Below, piece by piece: positions 29,387-38,750 of a DNA stretch of 64,000 nucleotides. The translations under genes and the position numbers were made by a program. The DNA comes from a cyanobiont of Ornithocercus magnificus (lineage in GTDB: Bacteria; Cyanobacteriota; Cyanobacteriia; PCC-6307; Cyanobiaceae). A model generated the notes under the pieces. It searched no databases. It was not told the DNA's origin and saw only the letters and a program-made list of their open reading frames with translations. Numbering within the stretch: position 1 is the stretch's first letter; the number at the start of each line of letters is the position of its first letter. The stretch lies in assembly GCA_007996965.1 (NCBI GenBank), contig BIMP01000001.1, forward strand, positions 1,116,001 through 1,180,000, given 5' to 3'.

Positions 29387-30214
29387 ATGACACCGCTGCG
29401 GATTCTGATCAGCAATGATGATGGTATTTTTGCCAAGGGTATCCGCACGCTGGCAGCCACAGCTGTGTTTCGCGGTCATCAGGTGGCAGTAGTTTGCCCA
29501 GACCAAGAAAGATCTGCTACCGGCCACAGCCTCACCCTACATACTCCGATTCGGGCTGAACGGGCAGATGAACTATACGAGTCAGGGATTATGGCATGGG
29601 CTTGCAACGGTACTCCAGCCGACTGTGTTAAATTGGCCCTGTTTGAGCTGCTGCCAGAGTTGCCAAACTTGGTCCTTTCAGGAATCAACCATGGTCCAAA
29701 CCTGGGAACAGATATTTTCTGCTCTGGCACAGTTGCTGCAGCTATGGAGGCCACCCTTGCAGGTCTCCCAGCTTTAGCCATAAGCAGTGCCTGCTTTCAC
29801 TGGGCTGAATTCAGTGATGCTGCTGAGTTAGCTATGGATGTGGCAGAAGCTGCTCTAGCTAATCAATGGCCAACTAACCTTCTCTTAAACCTAAATGTTC
29901 CTCCATGTCGCAGTAGTGCTATGGGTTCACTGTGTTGGACAAAGCTTGCAATTCGTCATTATGAGAAGCAATTTAGCTGTCGGTCAGATCCAAGAGGCCG
30001 CCCTTATTACTGGCTTGCTGGCAAAGTCGTTGATGACCACCTTAGAGCTGGAGAAGGCCCACAAGACTGGCCAACAGATGTAGCGCAGATAAGTGCCAGT
30101 GCCCCCTCACTGACACCAATCCAACCGGATCTATTCTGGCGTGGTAGCCTAACTGCTCTACCTAATCTATTCCTAGGTGAGCGCCCTGAAATCTGTGCCA
30201 ACGACAAGATTTGA
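29387..30214 (+). CDS. surE: 5'-nucleotidase SurE
   Basis: 275 residues from ATG at 29387 ([20 protein letters not shown]), chosen over the ATG at 29348 because SurE proteins start directly with the ILISNDDG metal-binding motif. Other motifs: [27 protein letters not shown] and [20 protein letters not shown]. Hydrolyses nucleoside 5'-monophosphates with a divalent metal. Complete length. Confidence 0.95.
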   Translation: MTPLRILISNDDGIFAKGIRTLAATAVFRGHQVAVVCPDQERSATGHSLTLHTPIRAERADELYESGIMAWACNGTPADCVKLALFELLPELPNLVLSGINHGPNLGTDIFCSGTVAAAMEATLAGLPALAISSACFHWAEFSDAAELAMDVAEAALANQWPTNLLLNLNVPPCRSSAMGSLCWTKLAIRHYEKQFSCRSDPRGRPYYWLAGKVVDDHLRAGEGPQDWPTDVAQISASAPSLTPIQPDLFWRGSLTALPNLFLGERPEICANDKI

Positions 30215-30245
30215 CTAGACAGAACAGCACCTAAAAATTTTGAAA

Positions 30246-30824
30246 TTAGCTAGCGCGATAAATGCGCTGCAGTAGCCAAAGACTGAGAATTAGCCCAACT
30301 AGATGAGCGAATAATACCTGGGTATTACTAAGCACTGAGAACACCTCAATTGGTGTGACTGGGTAGCCAATAAAGCTACGTGACCCATCGCCACTAGCTG
30401 TAGACCCGAAAAAGCCTGGAGCTTGCAGTGATGTCTGTAGGAAGAGACTACCAGACAGTGACTGATAGCCAATAGCTGCAAATACAAGACCTAGTAGATC
30501 GGCAAGCAATCCTCGCTTGAGCAAACGACCAGTCTGACCTCGTGTTGGCCGAACAGCACTGGAGCTGTTTAGAGCTCTACCAACACGCACAATGAGCCAC
30601 CCTTGCCAAAGACTGAACAGCAACACTAAAAATGATAGAGTAGTGAGTGAAAGACCAGGTCCCAAACCAAGAGCACGCTCTGAATCACCGGTGAGGTTGC
30701 TACCGATGTTGTTGAACGCTAATACCACCACCACTACAGTTCCAAGAGTTAGCTGAACCCAGAAGCGGATCCATCCCATCCGTCTTAAGACAAGCGAGAG
30801 AGACTGCAGATCCAGGTGATTCAT
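30246..30824 (-). CDS. DUF3611-family membrane protein
   Basis: 192 residues, four hydrophobic helices (about 19-40, 55-82, 107-127, 160-185). LVLRRMGWIRFWVQLTLG and LLKRGLLADLLGLVFAAIGY fit DUF3611, a cyanobacterial and plastid membrane family of unknown function. Its 5' end is close to ribF, which begins 90 bases beyond on the other strand. Confidence 0.78.
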   Translation of the reverse strand: MNHLDLQSLSLVLRRMGWIRFWVQLTLGTVVVVVLAFNNIGSNLTGDSERALGLGPGLSLTTLSFLVLLFSLWQGWLIVRVGRALNSSSAVRPTRGQTGRLLKRGLLADLLGLVFAAIGYQSLSGSLFLQTSLQAPGFFGSTASGDGSRSFIGYPVTPIEVFSVLSNTQVLFAHLVGLILSLWLLQRIYRAS

Positions 30825-30914
30825 TTATGTGGGCACAACGATACGCGGATAGTCATTCAAACTTGCCATCGAAGCCCGCCTACTACACGGGATTCTTCCT
30901 CCACCTCGGGAACC

Positions 30915-31910
30915 TTGATCTCTCTTTGTCCTCCTAAGCAGGCCCGCACGCCAACCTCTCTAGCACTGGGCAGCTTTGACGGCCTCCATTCGGGACACCG
31001 ACGAGTAATTGCAGAGGCTGTCAAGCAGGCACCCGGATTGCCTACTGTTGTGAGCTTTTGGCCCCACCCGCGCGAGGTACTATACAATGAACCGCGGATG
31101 CGACTGGATCTACCTGGTGAAAAGTTAGCGCTTTTGGACTCGCTGGGTGTTGACCAGTTGGTAATGGTGCCTTTTGACTATCGTCTAGCAGCGCTGACGG
31201 CTGCAGAGTTCTTCGATCAGATCTTACACAGCACATTGCAGGCGCGTCGTATTGTAGTAGGTGCAAACTTCCGCTTCGGACGTGGGCGCGAAGGTAGTAG
31301 CGAGACCTTGTGTGAATTAGGACGCCGCATGGGTATTGAGGTGAAGGTAGTGCCAATCCAAGAGGTAAGTGGTGATCGCATAAGTAGCAGCCGTATCCGT
31401 GAAGCTCTACATAGAGCGCAGCTGGCCCGGGCAGCCAAGCTCCTTGGTCGCTCGTATTGCTTCAGTGGCCGCGTGGTGCGTGGGCGGGGTCTAGGACGAG
31501 AGATTGGTTGGCCAACAGCGAACCTCTTAGTGGATGGTCGAAAATTCTTGCCAGCTCTAGGGGTTTATGCAGCCTGGGCGAAGCTGACTTCACCAGACAG
31601 CCCCCGCTATGACGCTGTAATGAACCTAGGATCCCAGCCTACGGTCGATCCTGCATCACCTTCTGCAGTAGAAGTACACCTGCTAGACCGCGAACTCACA
31701 CTAGACGGACGTGAATTGATGGTAGAGCCGGTGCTGCGAATTCGTAGTCAGCAGCGGTTTGCCTCACTAGAAGAACTCAGCGCTAGGATTAGCTATGATG
31801 CAGAACTGGCTCGCCGCTATTTGGCCAGGACCACAACACCACAAGATTCAGTTAATAGTGGGATAGGCATTAGTCAAACCCCATACGATGAAGGCGCTAA
31901 TACCGCCTAG
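30915..31910 (+). CDS. ribF: bifunctional riboflavin kinase / FAD synthetase
   Basis: About 331 residues if TTG at 30915 is the start (MISLCPPKQARTPTSLALG); the frame is open further upstream to 30816 but that part is unlike RibF and overlaps the divergent gene. FAD synthetase domain: GSFDGLHSGHRRVI, GANFRFGRGREGS, ISSSRIREAL; kinase domain: GLGREIGWPTANL and YDAVMNLGSQPTV. It makes FMN and FAD. The 3' end overlaps a small antisense gene (31848-31967). Confidence 0.93.
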   Translation: MISLCPPKQARTPTSLALGSFDGLHSGHRRVIAEAVKQAPGLPTVVSFWPHPREVLYNEPRMRLDLPGEKLALLDSLGVDQLVMVPFDYRLAALTAAEFFDQILHSTLQARRIVVGANFRFGRGREGSSETLCELGRRMGIEVKVVPIQEVSGDRISSSRIREALHRAQLARAAKLLGRSYCFSGRVVRGRGLGREIGWPTANLLVDGRKFLPALGVYAAWAKLTSPDSPRYDAVMNLGSQPTVDPASPSAVEVHLLDRELTLDGRELMVEPVLRIRSQQRFASLEELSARISYDAELARRYLARTTTPQDSVNSGIGISQTPYDEGANTA

Positions 31911-31967
31911 TAGTGCAACACCCCAAGCTAGGACATGCATTGTACTCTCTGAACTATGGTTGCTCAT
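31848..31967 (-). CDS. 39-aa single-span membrane protein
   Basis: ATG at 31965-31967 to TGA at 31848-31850. Sequence MSNHSSESTMHVLAWGVALL then GGISAFIVWGLTNAYPTIN: a polar N-terminus, one helix of about 20 residues and a short lumenal-type tail. It has the look of a small photosynthetic-complex subunit, though I cannot match it to a known Psb, Psa, Pet or Ndh protein. It overlaps the ribF 3' end antisense by 63 bases. Divergent from thiE. Confidence 0.65.
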   Translation of the reverse strand: MSNHSSESTMHVLAWGVALLGGISAFIVWGLTNAYPTIN

Positions 31968-31996
31968 AGACTAAATACTGTGCGACTACCATCAGA

Positions 31997-33064
31997 GTGC
32001 CACGGGATTCACGGCCAGAGCTGTTTTCGCCCGAAGAACACGTAGAGCGTTTGATTGACGCTAATCTTGATCGTGCCCGGGAAGGCCTACGAGTAGTTGA
32101 GGATTGGTGTCGATTTGGGCTAAACCGCAAGGACTTGGTAGTTACGATTAAAGGCTGGCGTCAGTGGCTAGGACACTGTCACCGTGACTGCTACAAGCTA
32201 GCTCGCTGTGCCGCTACCGATTGTGGTACTGGTCTCACCCACCAAGCTCAGAGACAGCGCGCAGCACCTGCAGCAATCGTAGCTGCTAACGCCGGCCGGG
32301 TACAAGAAGCCCTACGTGTGCTTGAGGAATTCGGTCGCTATAGAGATATAGAGCTAGCCACGACTGCTACAACGATTCGGTATAGACTCTATGACCTTGA
32401 AAGGGAGGTTTTAGTTGCTGGTACCGCTAAGGAGCGTCAGCGGCGACTAGCAGCATGCCAGCTTTGCTTAATTACATCCCCACGACCAGATTTGCTATCC
32501 ATGGTGGAAGCGGCGCTCACGGCTGGTGTACAGCTGGTACAGTTTCGCCCAAAATATAGAGATGCGGTAGACAGCTGCGATCGCAAAAGTCTAGAATTGG
32601 CCAAGGAACTGGCAGAACGATGTCGCAGTACTGGAGCTCTGTTTGTCGTCAACGATCGTGTTGACATTGCATTAGCTACAGACGCTGACGGCGTTCACTT
32701 AGGCCAGGACGATTTACCGATCGCTGTTGCACGACAGCTATTAGGAGTAGAGCGATTGGTGGGTCGAAGTACCCACTCACTACCACAGATCTATGAGGCA
32801 GAGCAAGAAGGATGCAACTACCTTGGAGTAGGGCCAGTTTATTGCACTAAATCTAAACCAGAACGGAGCGTTGCCGGCTTATCCTTTGTTCGTGAGGCAG
32901 CAGCAGCTACCTCACTTCCTTGGTTTGCTATTGGTGGAATCAGCCCTGAGCGGATCCCAGAGCTAAAATCTGCAGGGGCGCAGCGTATTGCAGTAATCGG
33001 AGTGGTTGCAGCATCACCAGACGCAAGGAGCGTCGTCAGGTCTTTGCTCAAGGCTTTAGCATGA
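31997..33064 (+). CDS. thiE: thiamine-phosphate synthase with N-terminal extra domain
   Basis: 355 residues from GTG at 31997. The first ~135 residues (ERLIDANLDRAREGLRVVED) are the helical extension found in cyanobacterial ThiE; the TIM-barrel part follows with LCLITSPRPD, VQLVQFRPKYRD, LFVVNDRVDIALATDADGVH, LGQDDLP and GPVYCTKSKPERSV. It joins the pyrimidine and thiazole moieties. Its stop overlaps thiS (ATGA at 33061-33064), linking it to the sulfur carrier for thiazole synthesis. Confidence 0.94.
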   Translation: MPRDSRPELFSPEEHVERLIDANLDRAREGLRVVEDWCRFGLNRKDLVVTIKGWRQWLGHCHRDCYKLARCAATDCGTGLTHQAQRQRAAPAAIVAANAGRVQEALRVLEEFGRYRDIELATTATTIRYRLYDLEREVLVAGTAKERQRRLAACQLCLITSPRPDLLSMVEAALTAGVQLVQFRPKYRDAVDSCDRKSLELAKELAERCRSTGALFVVNDRVDIALATDADGVHLGQDDLPIAVARQLLGVERLVGRSTHSLPQIYEAEQEGCNYLGVGPVYCTKSKPERSVAGLSFVREAAAATSLPWFAIGGISPERIPELKSAGAQRIAVIGVVAASPDARSVVRSLLKALA

Positions 33065-33273
33065 AATTAATTGTAAATGGCGAGACCAGAGCGCTTGATG
33101 CTCTACCAAAAACGTCAACCCTAGAGGCAGTCATCCGACAGCTTGGACATCACCCCAGCCTAGTAGTCGTTGAGTACAATGGCACCATCATCACGTCAGC
33201 ACACTGGGCGGATCAGACAGTTCAAGATGGCGACAATCTAGAGATCGTCACCATCGTGGGTGGGGGTTCTTAG
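33061..33273 (+). CDS. thiS: sulfur carrier protein ThiS
   Basis: 70 residues, ubiquitin-like beta-grasp. MKLIVNGETRALDAL at the start and the C-terminus EIVTIVGGGS carry the Gly-Gly tail, here followed by Gly-Ser; such an extension is common in cyanobacterial ThiS-like proteins, and whether trimming is needed is unclear. Start ATG overlaps the thiE stop. Confidence 0.93.
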   Translation: MKLIVNGETRALDALPKTSTLEAVIRQLGHHPSLVVVEYNGTIITSAHWADQTVQDGDNLEIVTIVGGGS

Positions 33274-33347
33274 ATTTACCGCAGACATTTGTTCAGTTTT
33301 TGGTCCACTTACTGTCCCTAGTCTGCTGTTATTACAGGGTTAACACT

Positions 33348-34265
33348 ATGCGCCGCTGCTTGGCAGCTCTGATCCTACCAGTGCTGACGCTCTGCTTAGC
33401 ACTTCTCCAACCTGACCCTGCTCAGGCAGCTCGCGGTGGCCGTATAGGTGGAAGTAGCTTTCGCGCTCCGTCGCCTTCGTCACCCTCTATACAACGCAGT
33501 AGTGGTACCGGCTATAGCGGCTACCGCGGCGGCGGTATAGGTTTTCCATTCCTTATACCAATTTTCGGGTTTGGTGGTGGCGGGCTCTTTGGCTTCTTGA
33601 TACTGATGGCTGCTGTTGGTGTCTTACTTAATGCCATGCGTAGTGGTGGAGAAACCTCCAGCCTCAATAATGACAGGGAATATAACTTAGGCAATAGGCC
33701 TGAGCAGCCAATAACCATTACTCAGCTGCAAGTAGGTCTGCTCTCCAGCGCTCGCAATTTACAAGAGGACCTACGCCGTCTAGCTTCTGTAGCAAACACC
33801 AGTAACACAAGTGGGCTCCAGTCTGTCTTGCAGGAGACAACACTTGCCTTGCTGCGGCAGCCTGACCTTTGGGTTTACGGCAATGCTGAAATAGGTTCAG
33901 TCCCATTTGCTTCAGCTGAGAGCACTTTCAACCAGATCGCAATGACTGAGCGCAGTAAGTTGCTCTCAGAAGTTACTATCAATGTCGCTGGCCACTCATC
34001 TCAGAGTACTCAGCACAGTGGTGAGGCTGACGCAACTAGCGAGTACATAGTTGTCACAGTGTTACTAGCAGCTCGGAGCCCACTTCGTTTCGGCAAAAAA
34101 GACGCACTCAGCAGTGAGAGTCTGCGCGAGGTGCTGCAACTACTGGGATCTGTTCCAGCCTCTGAGCTAGTTGCTCTAGAAGTGATCTGGCAACCAGATG
34201 GTCGTGGCGATGTCTTATCGGCTGAGGAGTTAGTTACTGCCTACCCTCAACTACAACATCTCTAG
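33348..34265 (+). CDS. DUF1517-family exported membrane protein
   Basis: 305 residues from ATG at 33348 (MRRCLAALILPVLTLCLALL), a better signal peptide than the frame opening at 33300. Then ARGGRIGGSSFRAPSPSSPS, a Gly-rich region, a membrane helix around 84-105 (FGFLILMAAVGVLLNAM), and a C-terminal domain with ITQLQVGLLSSARNLQEDL and EVIWQPDGRGDVLSAEELV. Matches DUF1517, plastid/cyanobacterial, function unknown. Confidence 0.85.
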   Translation: MRRCLAALILPVLTLCLALLQPDPAQAARGGRIGGSSFRAPSPSSPSIQRSSGTGYSGYRGGGIGFPFLIPIFGFGGGGLFGFLILMAAVGVLLNAMRSGGETSSLNNDREYNLGNRPEQPITITQLQVGLLSSARNLQEDLRRLASVANTSNTSGLQSVLQETTLALLRQPDLWVYGNAEIGSVPFASAESTFNQIAMTERSKLLSEVTINVAGHSSQSTQHSGEADATSEYIVVTVLLAARSPLRFGKKDALSSESLREVLQLLGSVPASELVALEVIWQPDGRGDVLSAEELVTAYPQLQHL

Positions 34266-34308
34266 CATTTGACTAGTAGTGTTCTCTCCTGCTACCTCCT
34301 CAGTGCTC

Positions 34309-34977
34309 CTATGTATCTCGTTTATTGTCTCGGCATTTAAGAATGCGCAGCGCAGCCATCCCAGCACCATAACCATTATCAATGTTGACTACAGCCAGTC
34401 CTGGTGCACAGCTGGCGAGCATGCTGTTGAGCGCAACATGTCCGCCGGCACTAATGCCGTAACCTATAGATACAGGTACCCCGATTACTGGTTGAGGTAC
34501 AAGACCTGCTAATACTGTTGGCAGTGTACCCTCCATACCAGCACAGGCTATTAAGAGATCAGCTGTGCGCAGATGAGGTAACTGCTCAAGGAGACGATGT
34601 AAGCCGGCCACACCAACATCTAGCACACACACAGTTGAGACATTGTGGCACCGAAGAGCTAGAGCAGCTTCTTCTGCAATAGGCCGGTCGCTAGTGCCAC
34701 CACTAAGTATCATCACTGCTGCTGCACCTGTAGGATTTGGCAATGGGCCAAAAGTCAGACAACGTGATAGAGGATGATATTTCACCAGGGGCAACACATC
34801 TATGACGTGTGCAGCTTTGTCTGGCTGCACGCGAGTTACAAGTGCAAGTTCATCTGCCTCGGCAAAGCGACGCAAGATCATAATGATTTGCTCAGCAGAC
34901 TTGTGCTCGCCCCAGACAGCTTCTACCATGCCGAGACGCTGTCTCCGAGCTAAATCCAGGCGAACCTCAGGACTCAT
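34309..34977 (-). CDS. larB: LarB, nickel-pincer cofactor carboxylase homologue
   Basis: 222 residues with a PurE-like C-terminal fold: VMILSGGTSDRPIAEEAA, DLLIACAGMEGTLPTVLAGL and GVPVSIGYGISAGGHVALNS. LarB carboxylates and hydrolyses nicotinic acid adenine dinucleotide for the pincer cofactor of lactate racemase. No larC or larE is visible in the window. Its start overlaps the TIGR03792 gene stop (4 bases), making it the last gene of the era-trmD run. Confidence 0.88.
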   Translation of the reverse strand: MSPEVRLDLARRQRLGMVEAVWGEHKSAEQIIMILRRFAEADELALVTRVQPDKAAHVIDVLPLVKYHPLSRCLTFGPLPNPTGAAAVMILSGGTSDRPIAEEAALALRCHNVSTVCVLDVGVAGLHRLLEQLPHLRTADLLIACAGMEGTLPTVLAGLVPQPVIGVPVSIGYGISAGGHVALNSMLASCAPGLAVVNIDNGYGAGMAALRILKCRDNKRDT

Positions 34978-35423
34978 GACAGCGGTAGCAGCTCACCTTC
35001 GTACAGCAGCGGAAATGGATTTCCCAGCTGTTGGCCTGTGGCCTGACGGGCAAGTTTCTCGAAGCGAATCTGTACAGCCTCAACCTCTTTGACTGAGATA
35101 CTTTTCCAAGCGTCGCGGTTAACCCAGTAGATTAGCAACGTACCTTCTTCCAATTTAGGATCCCAGAGTAGGTCACGGCTCAAGAAGCCCTTTTGCTTAG
35201 CGAGCCAGGGTTCCCAGCTTCCTCGCTCCGCCTCTAGCCAAGTCTCGCGGGTTTGGGCTGTTACTTTCAACCTTAAGCACTCTACGACTATGCCTTCATA
35301 GCCTGCGCCAAGATTGGTGAAGGAGGCTGCGAGGCAAGTAGAAGGGTCGCTCAACATCAGCCATACAGCAAGAAGTGCAGTGAAGGATACAAGCAGTGAC
35401 TGCTGTCCGTGCGCACTCATCAA
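34974..35423 (-). CDS. TIGR03792-family protein
   Basis: 149 residues: signal-like N-terminus (hydrophobic about 10-32, ending STCLAA) and a small domain with [40 protein letters not shown] and [14 protein letters not shown], which has the ABM-type dimeric alpha-beta barrel look typical of TIGR03792. Function unknown. Overlaps trmD/ispF stop and larB start by 4 bases each, so it is in a tightly coupled operon. Confidence 0.8.
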   Translation of the reverse strand: MMSAHGQQSLLVSFTALLAVWLMLSDPSTCLAASFTNLGAGYEGIVVECLRLKVTAQTRETWLEAERGSWEPWLAKQKGFLSRDLLWDPKLEEGTLLIYWVNRDAWKSISVKEVEAVQIRFEKLARQATGQQLGNPFPLLYEGELLPLS

Positions 35424-36655
35424 AGCGATTGCAGTAGTACTACAGCTTGGCTGCTAATGCCTTCCTCACGACCCTCAGGGCCGAGCCTCTCGTTAGTGGT
35501 AGCCTTAATACCTAGTGCATCTGGATCAATATCAAGATGTGCAGCAATGTTTGCACGCATACTGTTTATATAAGGCTTCAGTTTAGGGCGCTCTGCTATC
35601 ACAATAGAGTCAACGTTAATGATCTGCCAGCCACGGTTGTGTACTAGCTCAACAACCCATTCTAGCAGCAGCAAACTGTCAGCTCCCTGCCAACGACGGT
35701 CATCAGGCGGGAAATGACAACCGATATCGCCGAGAGACAGGGCACCTAGGAGTGCATCTATCACTGCATGCACAAGCACATCAGCATCGCTATGTCCATC
35801 AAGGCCTAGTCTGTCAGGATGTTCAAGCTGAACACCACCTAGAATTAGTGGCCGTCCTGGCACTAAACGGTGGATGTCATAGCCGTTGCCAATGCGAAGC
35901 GACATGGTTTGAGAGTCCTTCTGCATATTCATTGCCTGAGTCGCTCCTGAGCTGCTAGCAACAAGCCAACGTTCATGTAAGTCTGGGCGGCGTTGTTGAG
36001 TTCTGAGTTCGCGCTGACGCTGACGCCAGAGGGCTATAGCATTATGGTTGCCACTGCGAAGAACCATTGGTACCTCCTGGCCGCGAAACGTAGCAGGACG
36101 CGTGTAATGAGGATGCTCGAGCAGCAAATCGATGTGGCTTTCTTCCTTGAGAGAGGTGATTGTGCCAACTGTACCCGGAAGCAAGCGCACAACTCCGTTG
36201 ATTACGGTCATAGCTGGTAGCTCACCACCTGTGAGAACAAAATCCCCGACAGAGATCTCCTCATCCACCAAAGCACGAATCCGCTCATCAAAACCCTCAT
36301 ACTGTCCACAAATCAACACTAGTTGCTCTGTTTCATTAGCCCAACGACACAGGTCTTGCTGCTGGAGTAAACACCCCTGTGGAGTCATAAGCAGTACTCG
36401 CCGCCGGGAATAACGTGGGATAGATTCAACAGCGGCGTAAACTGGTTCTGGCTTAAGCACCATACCAGCGCCGCCACCATAAGGCTCGTCATCTACTTTG
36501 CGGTAACGTCCCGTCGCATAATTACGTAGATCATGCGCGTAGAGCTTAGCAATACCATTTGCAAAAGCTCGGCCAATAACTCCCTTCCTAATCTCAAGAA
36601 GTGGCGCAAAAGCCTGAGGCACTAAGCTTACTACATCTAACCGATAAGGAACCAT
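35420..36655 (-). CDS. trmD-ispF: TrmD-IspF fusion: tRNA m1G37 methyltransferase and MECDP synthase
   Basis: 411 residues in one frame. Residues 1-233 are a full Trm[27 protein letters not shown] and [20 protein letters not shown] (trefoil-knot SAM site), then [15 protein letters not shown] and [10 protein letters not shown] where TrmD normally ends. After a linker, residues about 254-411 are a full Isp[13 protein letters not shown] (metal Asp, His), [20 protein letters not shown] and [16 protein letters not shown]. Two internal ATGs (35929-35931, 35902-35904) precede IspF with weak AGGA-type sites, so separate IspF may also be made. Confidence 0.92.
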   Translation of the reverse strand: MVPYRLDVVSLVPQAFAPLLEIRKGVIGRAFANGIAKLYAHDLRNYATGRYRKVDDEPYGGGAGMVLKPEPVYAAVESIPRYSRRRVLLMTPQGCLLQQQDLCRWANETEQLVLICGQYEGFDERIRALVDEEISVGDFVLTGGELPAMTVINGVVRLLPGTVGTITSLKEESHIDLLLEHPHYTRPATFRGQEVPMVLRSGNHNAIALWRQRQRELRTQQRRPDLHERWLVASSSGATQAMNMQKDSQTMSLRIGNGYDIHRLVPGRPLILGGVQLEHPDRLGLDGHSDADVLVHAVIDALLGALSLGDIGCHFPPDDRRWQGADSLLLLEWVVELVHNRGWQIINVDSIVIAERPKLKPYINSMRANIAAHLDIDPDALGIKATTNERLGPEGREEGISSQAVVLLQSL

Positions 36656-36661
36656 AGACTT

Positions 36662-37228
36662 TTAAAGATCAGTTCGCGAGATTCGGCGGATTTCAGATGC
36701 GAAGCTGGCTCGCTCTGGAAGACCAGATGCCGCAGTAGCCATGGTGCTGCGCAAACGCAGGTTAGGCTTGGCGAAGTAAATCCACTCTGTCAAAAGTCCT
36801 CCATCATTCCGGCAAATACTCAACTCAAGGTTGCCAGATCTAAAGTTCCACACTCCGCTCGCTTGTTGTGCACCCTTTAGGTTGAAATGCCCGTCGGCGA
36901 GAAGGTATAATTCTTGCTCTAGTCCCTTGGGTGGCTTTAAGGTCATTCCACCAAGACACCGCTCGGCAGACTCTGCAATGCGCTTGACATCGATATAATC
37001 ATGTTGGCTACGATGCCATCCAGTGTCGCCGTTCCCTAGTTCAAAGTGGCTGCGCAAACTCATCCAGGAGCCAGCGCAGAGGTCGAGAAAACCAGCTAGA
37101 TCTTTGGGAGGGAAAGACGTGATTGGAGACGAAGTCTTATTCATTTTCATTGAAGTAGCTTCACAGATAGCCCAGCGTATGCCCTTGGTTGCAACTAAGT
37201 TTAAGAGCAAGTTTCGTCTAGTAGCCAA
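36662..37228 (-). CDS. CpcS/CpeS-like phycobiliprotein lyase
   Basis: 188 residues as drawn; ATGs at 37148-37150 and 37142-37144 are alternatives that avoid overlapping era. FLDLCAGSWMSLRSHFELGN, QELYLLADGHFNLKGAQQAS and YFAKPNLRLRSTMA followed by EIRRISR match the lipocalin-like CpcS/CpeS lyases that attach bilins to phycobiliprotein cysteines. Relatives persist in Prochlorococcus as well, so it does not prove phycobilisomes. Seven bases before trmD. Confidence 0.8.
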   Translation of the reverse strand: MATRRNLLLNLVATKGIRWAICEATSMKMNKTSSPITSFPPKDLAGFLDLCAGSWMSLRSHFELGNGDTGWHRSQHDYIDVKRIAESAERCLGGMTLKPPKGLEQELYLLADGHFNLKGAQQASGVWNFRSGNLELSICRNDGGLLTEWIYFAKPNLRLRSTMATAASGLPERASFASEIRRISRTDL

Positions 37229-38132
37229 GTTCCTTTAGTCGAGCAGGTTTGCTGCGCCAGTCAGGGGCAACTTTTACGAACAGTTCCAAGTAGACTGAGC
37301 TATTGATCAAATTCTGTATCTGTAGACGTGCCCCCCTGCCAATGGTGCGCAACATTGTACCGTCCTTGCCAATGAGGATTCTCTTCTGACTCTGGCATTC
37401 TACAAAGACAGTAGCAAGCATAGCAGTGTAGCTAAGATGCTTATGGTCCCTCTGAACATTCTCAATTCGATCGACGTTTACAGCCACACTGTGGGGCACT
37501 TCGTCGCGTGTGTGCAAAAGCACTTGTTCGCGTATTATCTCTGCTAGTAGTAGCCGCTCAGGCTGATCAGAAACCATTTCCGGCGGGTACAGCTGTGGCC
37601 CTCTTGGTAAACAGCTACTAATTACAGTCAACAGCTCTTCGCAGCCGTCACCCTTCAACGCACTACAGCGCAGCAGGGGCCAATCTAAGCCGTTAAGTAA
37701 CTCGCGATATGCCATCAGACTTGTTCTAGCTGACTCAGCATTCAAACAATCCCATTTATTGATTGTTGCTAAGATTGGCAGTGGCTGGCAGCGTAGTAAG
37801 TTAACCATAAAAACATCACCACGACCAGGTGCAGTAGACCCGTCAAACAAAAGTAGGACTAGATCAACCTCACTAATTGCTGAGCGAGTGCTCTGTACCA
37901 AGCGCTCTCCTAAGAGGTGGTGTGGCTTGTGGATGCCGGGCGTGTCTATTAGGACAATTTGAGATGATGGTGTTGTCAGGATAGCTCGTAGGCGATTGCG
38001 CGTGGTCTGCGCTACGGGCGAGGTAATTGCTACTTTCTTGCCTGCTAGCTGGTTAACCAGAGTTGACTTACCAACATTAGATCGTCCTGCCAAGGCAACA
38101 AATCCAGACCGGTGCTCGTCATCTATTGACAT
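37218..38132 (-). CDS. era: GTPase Era
   Basis: 304 residues: G1 GRSNVGKSTL, G3 DTPGIHK, G4 NKWD, and the C-terminal KH domain with ILIGKDGTMLRTIGRGARLQ. Binds 16S rRNA 3' end during 30S assembly. Its stop overlaps the longest version of the lyase gene by 11 bases, beginning the minus-strand run to larB. Confidence 0.96.
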   Translation of the reverse strand: MSIDDEHRSGFVALAGRSNVGKSTLVNQLAGKKVAITSPVAQTTRNRLRAILTTPSSQIVLIDTPGIHKPHHLLGERLVQSTRSAISEVDLVLLLFDGSTAPGRGDVFMVNLLRCQPLPILATINKWDCLNAESARTSLMAYRELLNGLDWPLLRCSALKGDGCEELLTVISSCLPRGPQLYPPEMVSDQPERLLLAEIIREQVLLHTRDEVPHSVAVNVDRIENVQRDHKHLSYTAMLATVFVECQSQKRILIGKDGTMLRTIGRGARLQIQNLINSSVYLELFVKVAPDWRSKPARLKELGY

Positions 38133-38222
38133 ATTATAGATAGTGGTGCGATATCCTGAGCTTTTAGTATCACATAAGTACTTCTTAGCTTAGCTTAAAG
38201 GATAAGATGTCCGTGTTAAGGA

Positions 38223-38750
38223 ATGACTTCTGCAACTGAAGAAACCTTTCAACAGGCTATGGAAACCACCGCTAACTGGCTGCAAAGCTGGGAGCGATGC
38301 GAAGTTAGTGATGAAGTTCTTGCTGATCGGGTAGCTGAGCTTATCTCTGATAGTGCTGGAGCGCGTGGTTTTTTCGCAATAACTCTAGCAGGTAATAGCC
38401 CCCTGATAGACCGCCTGCCAGATCCTATATTGATCAAGCTGCGTGCTGCTGGCAGGAAACTAGTAGATCTAATAGTACGCAACTTAGCCATGAGTGCTGC
38501 CATGAGTATCTATCACCGTAACAGAGGCAGTACAGATCAGGTGGAAGGATCAGAGCGTGTCAACGGTCGCTGCACTGAATTACTCCGCCTTCTTGATTCA
38601 AATATGGTGAAAGCACGTTTAGACATATTGCTCGAGGCTATAGTAATGGAGTGTGGCGAAGATATGTTGTTTCTAAATCGCTGGAACTATAGCTTAGAGC
38701 AAAAGCGAGCGATTCAGGAGAGTGTTGAAGCAGTTATTGCCCTGATTTGA
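38223..38750 (+). CDS. conserved picocyanobacterial protein, helical
   Basis: 175 residues, soluble, predicted mostly helical: ADRVAELISDSAGARGFFAI, LRAAGRKLVDLIVRNLAMSA and VKARLDILLEAIVMECGED. No family recognised with certainty. Divergent from era (90 bases) and convergent with the Bax-inhibitor-like gene. Its stop codon lies inside the left arm of a strong hairpin (38739-38816). Confidence 0.72.
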   Translation: MTSATEETFQQAMETTANWLQSWERCEVSDEVLADRVAELISDSAGARGFFAITLAGNSPLIDRLPDPILIKLRAAGRKLVDLIVRNLAMSAAMSIYHRNRGSTDQVEGSERVNGRCTELLRLLDSNMVKARLDILLEAIVMECGEDMLFLNRWNYSLEQKRAIQESVEAVIALI

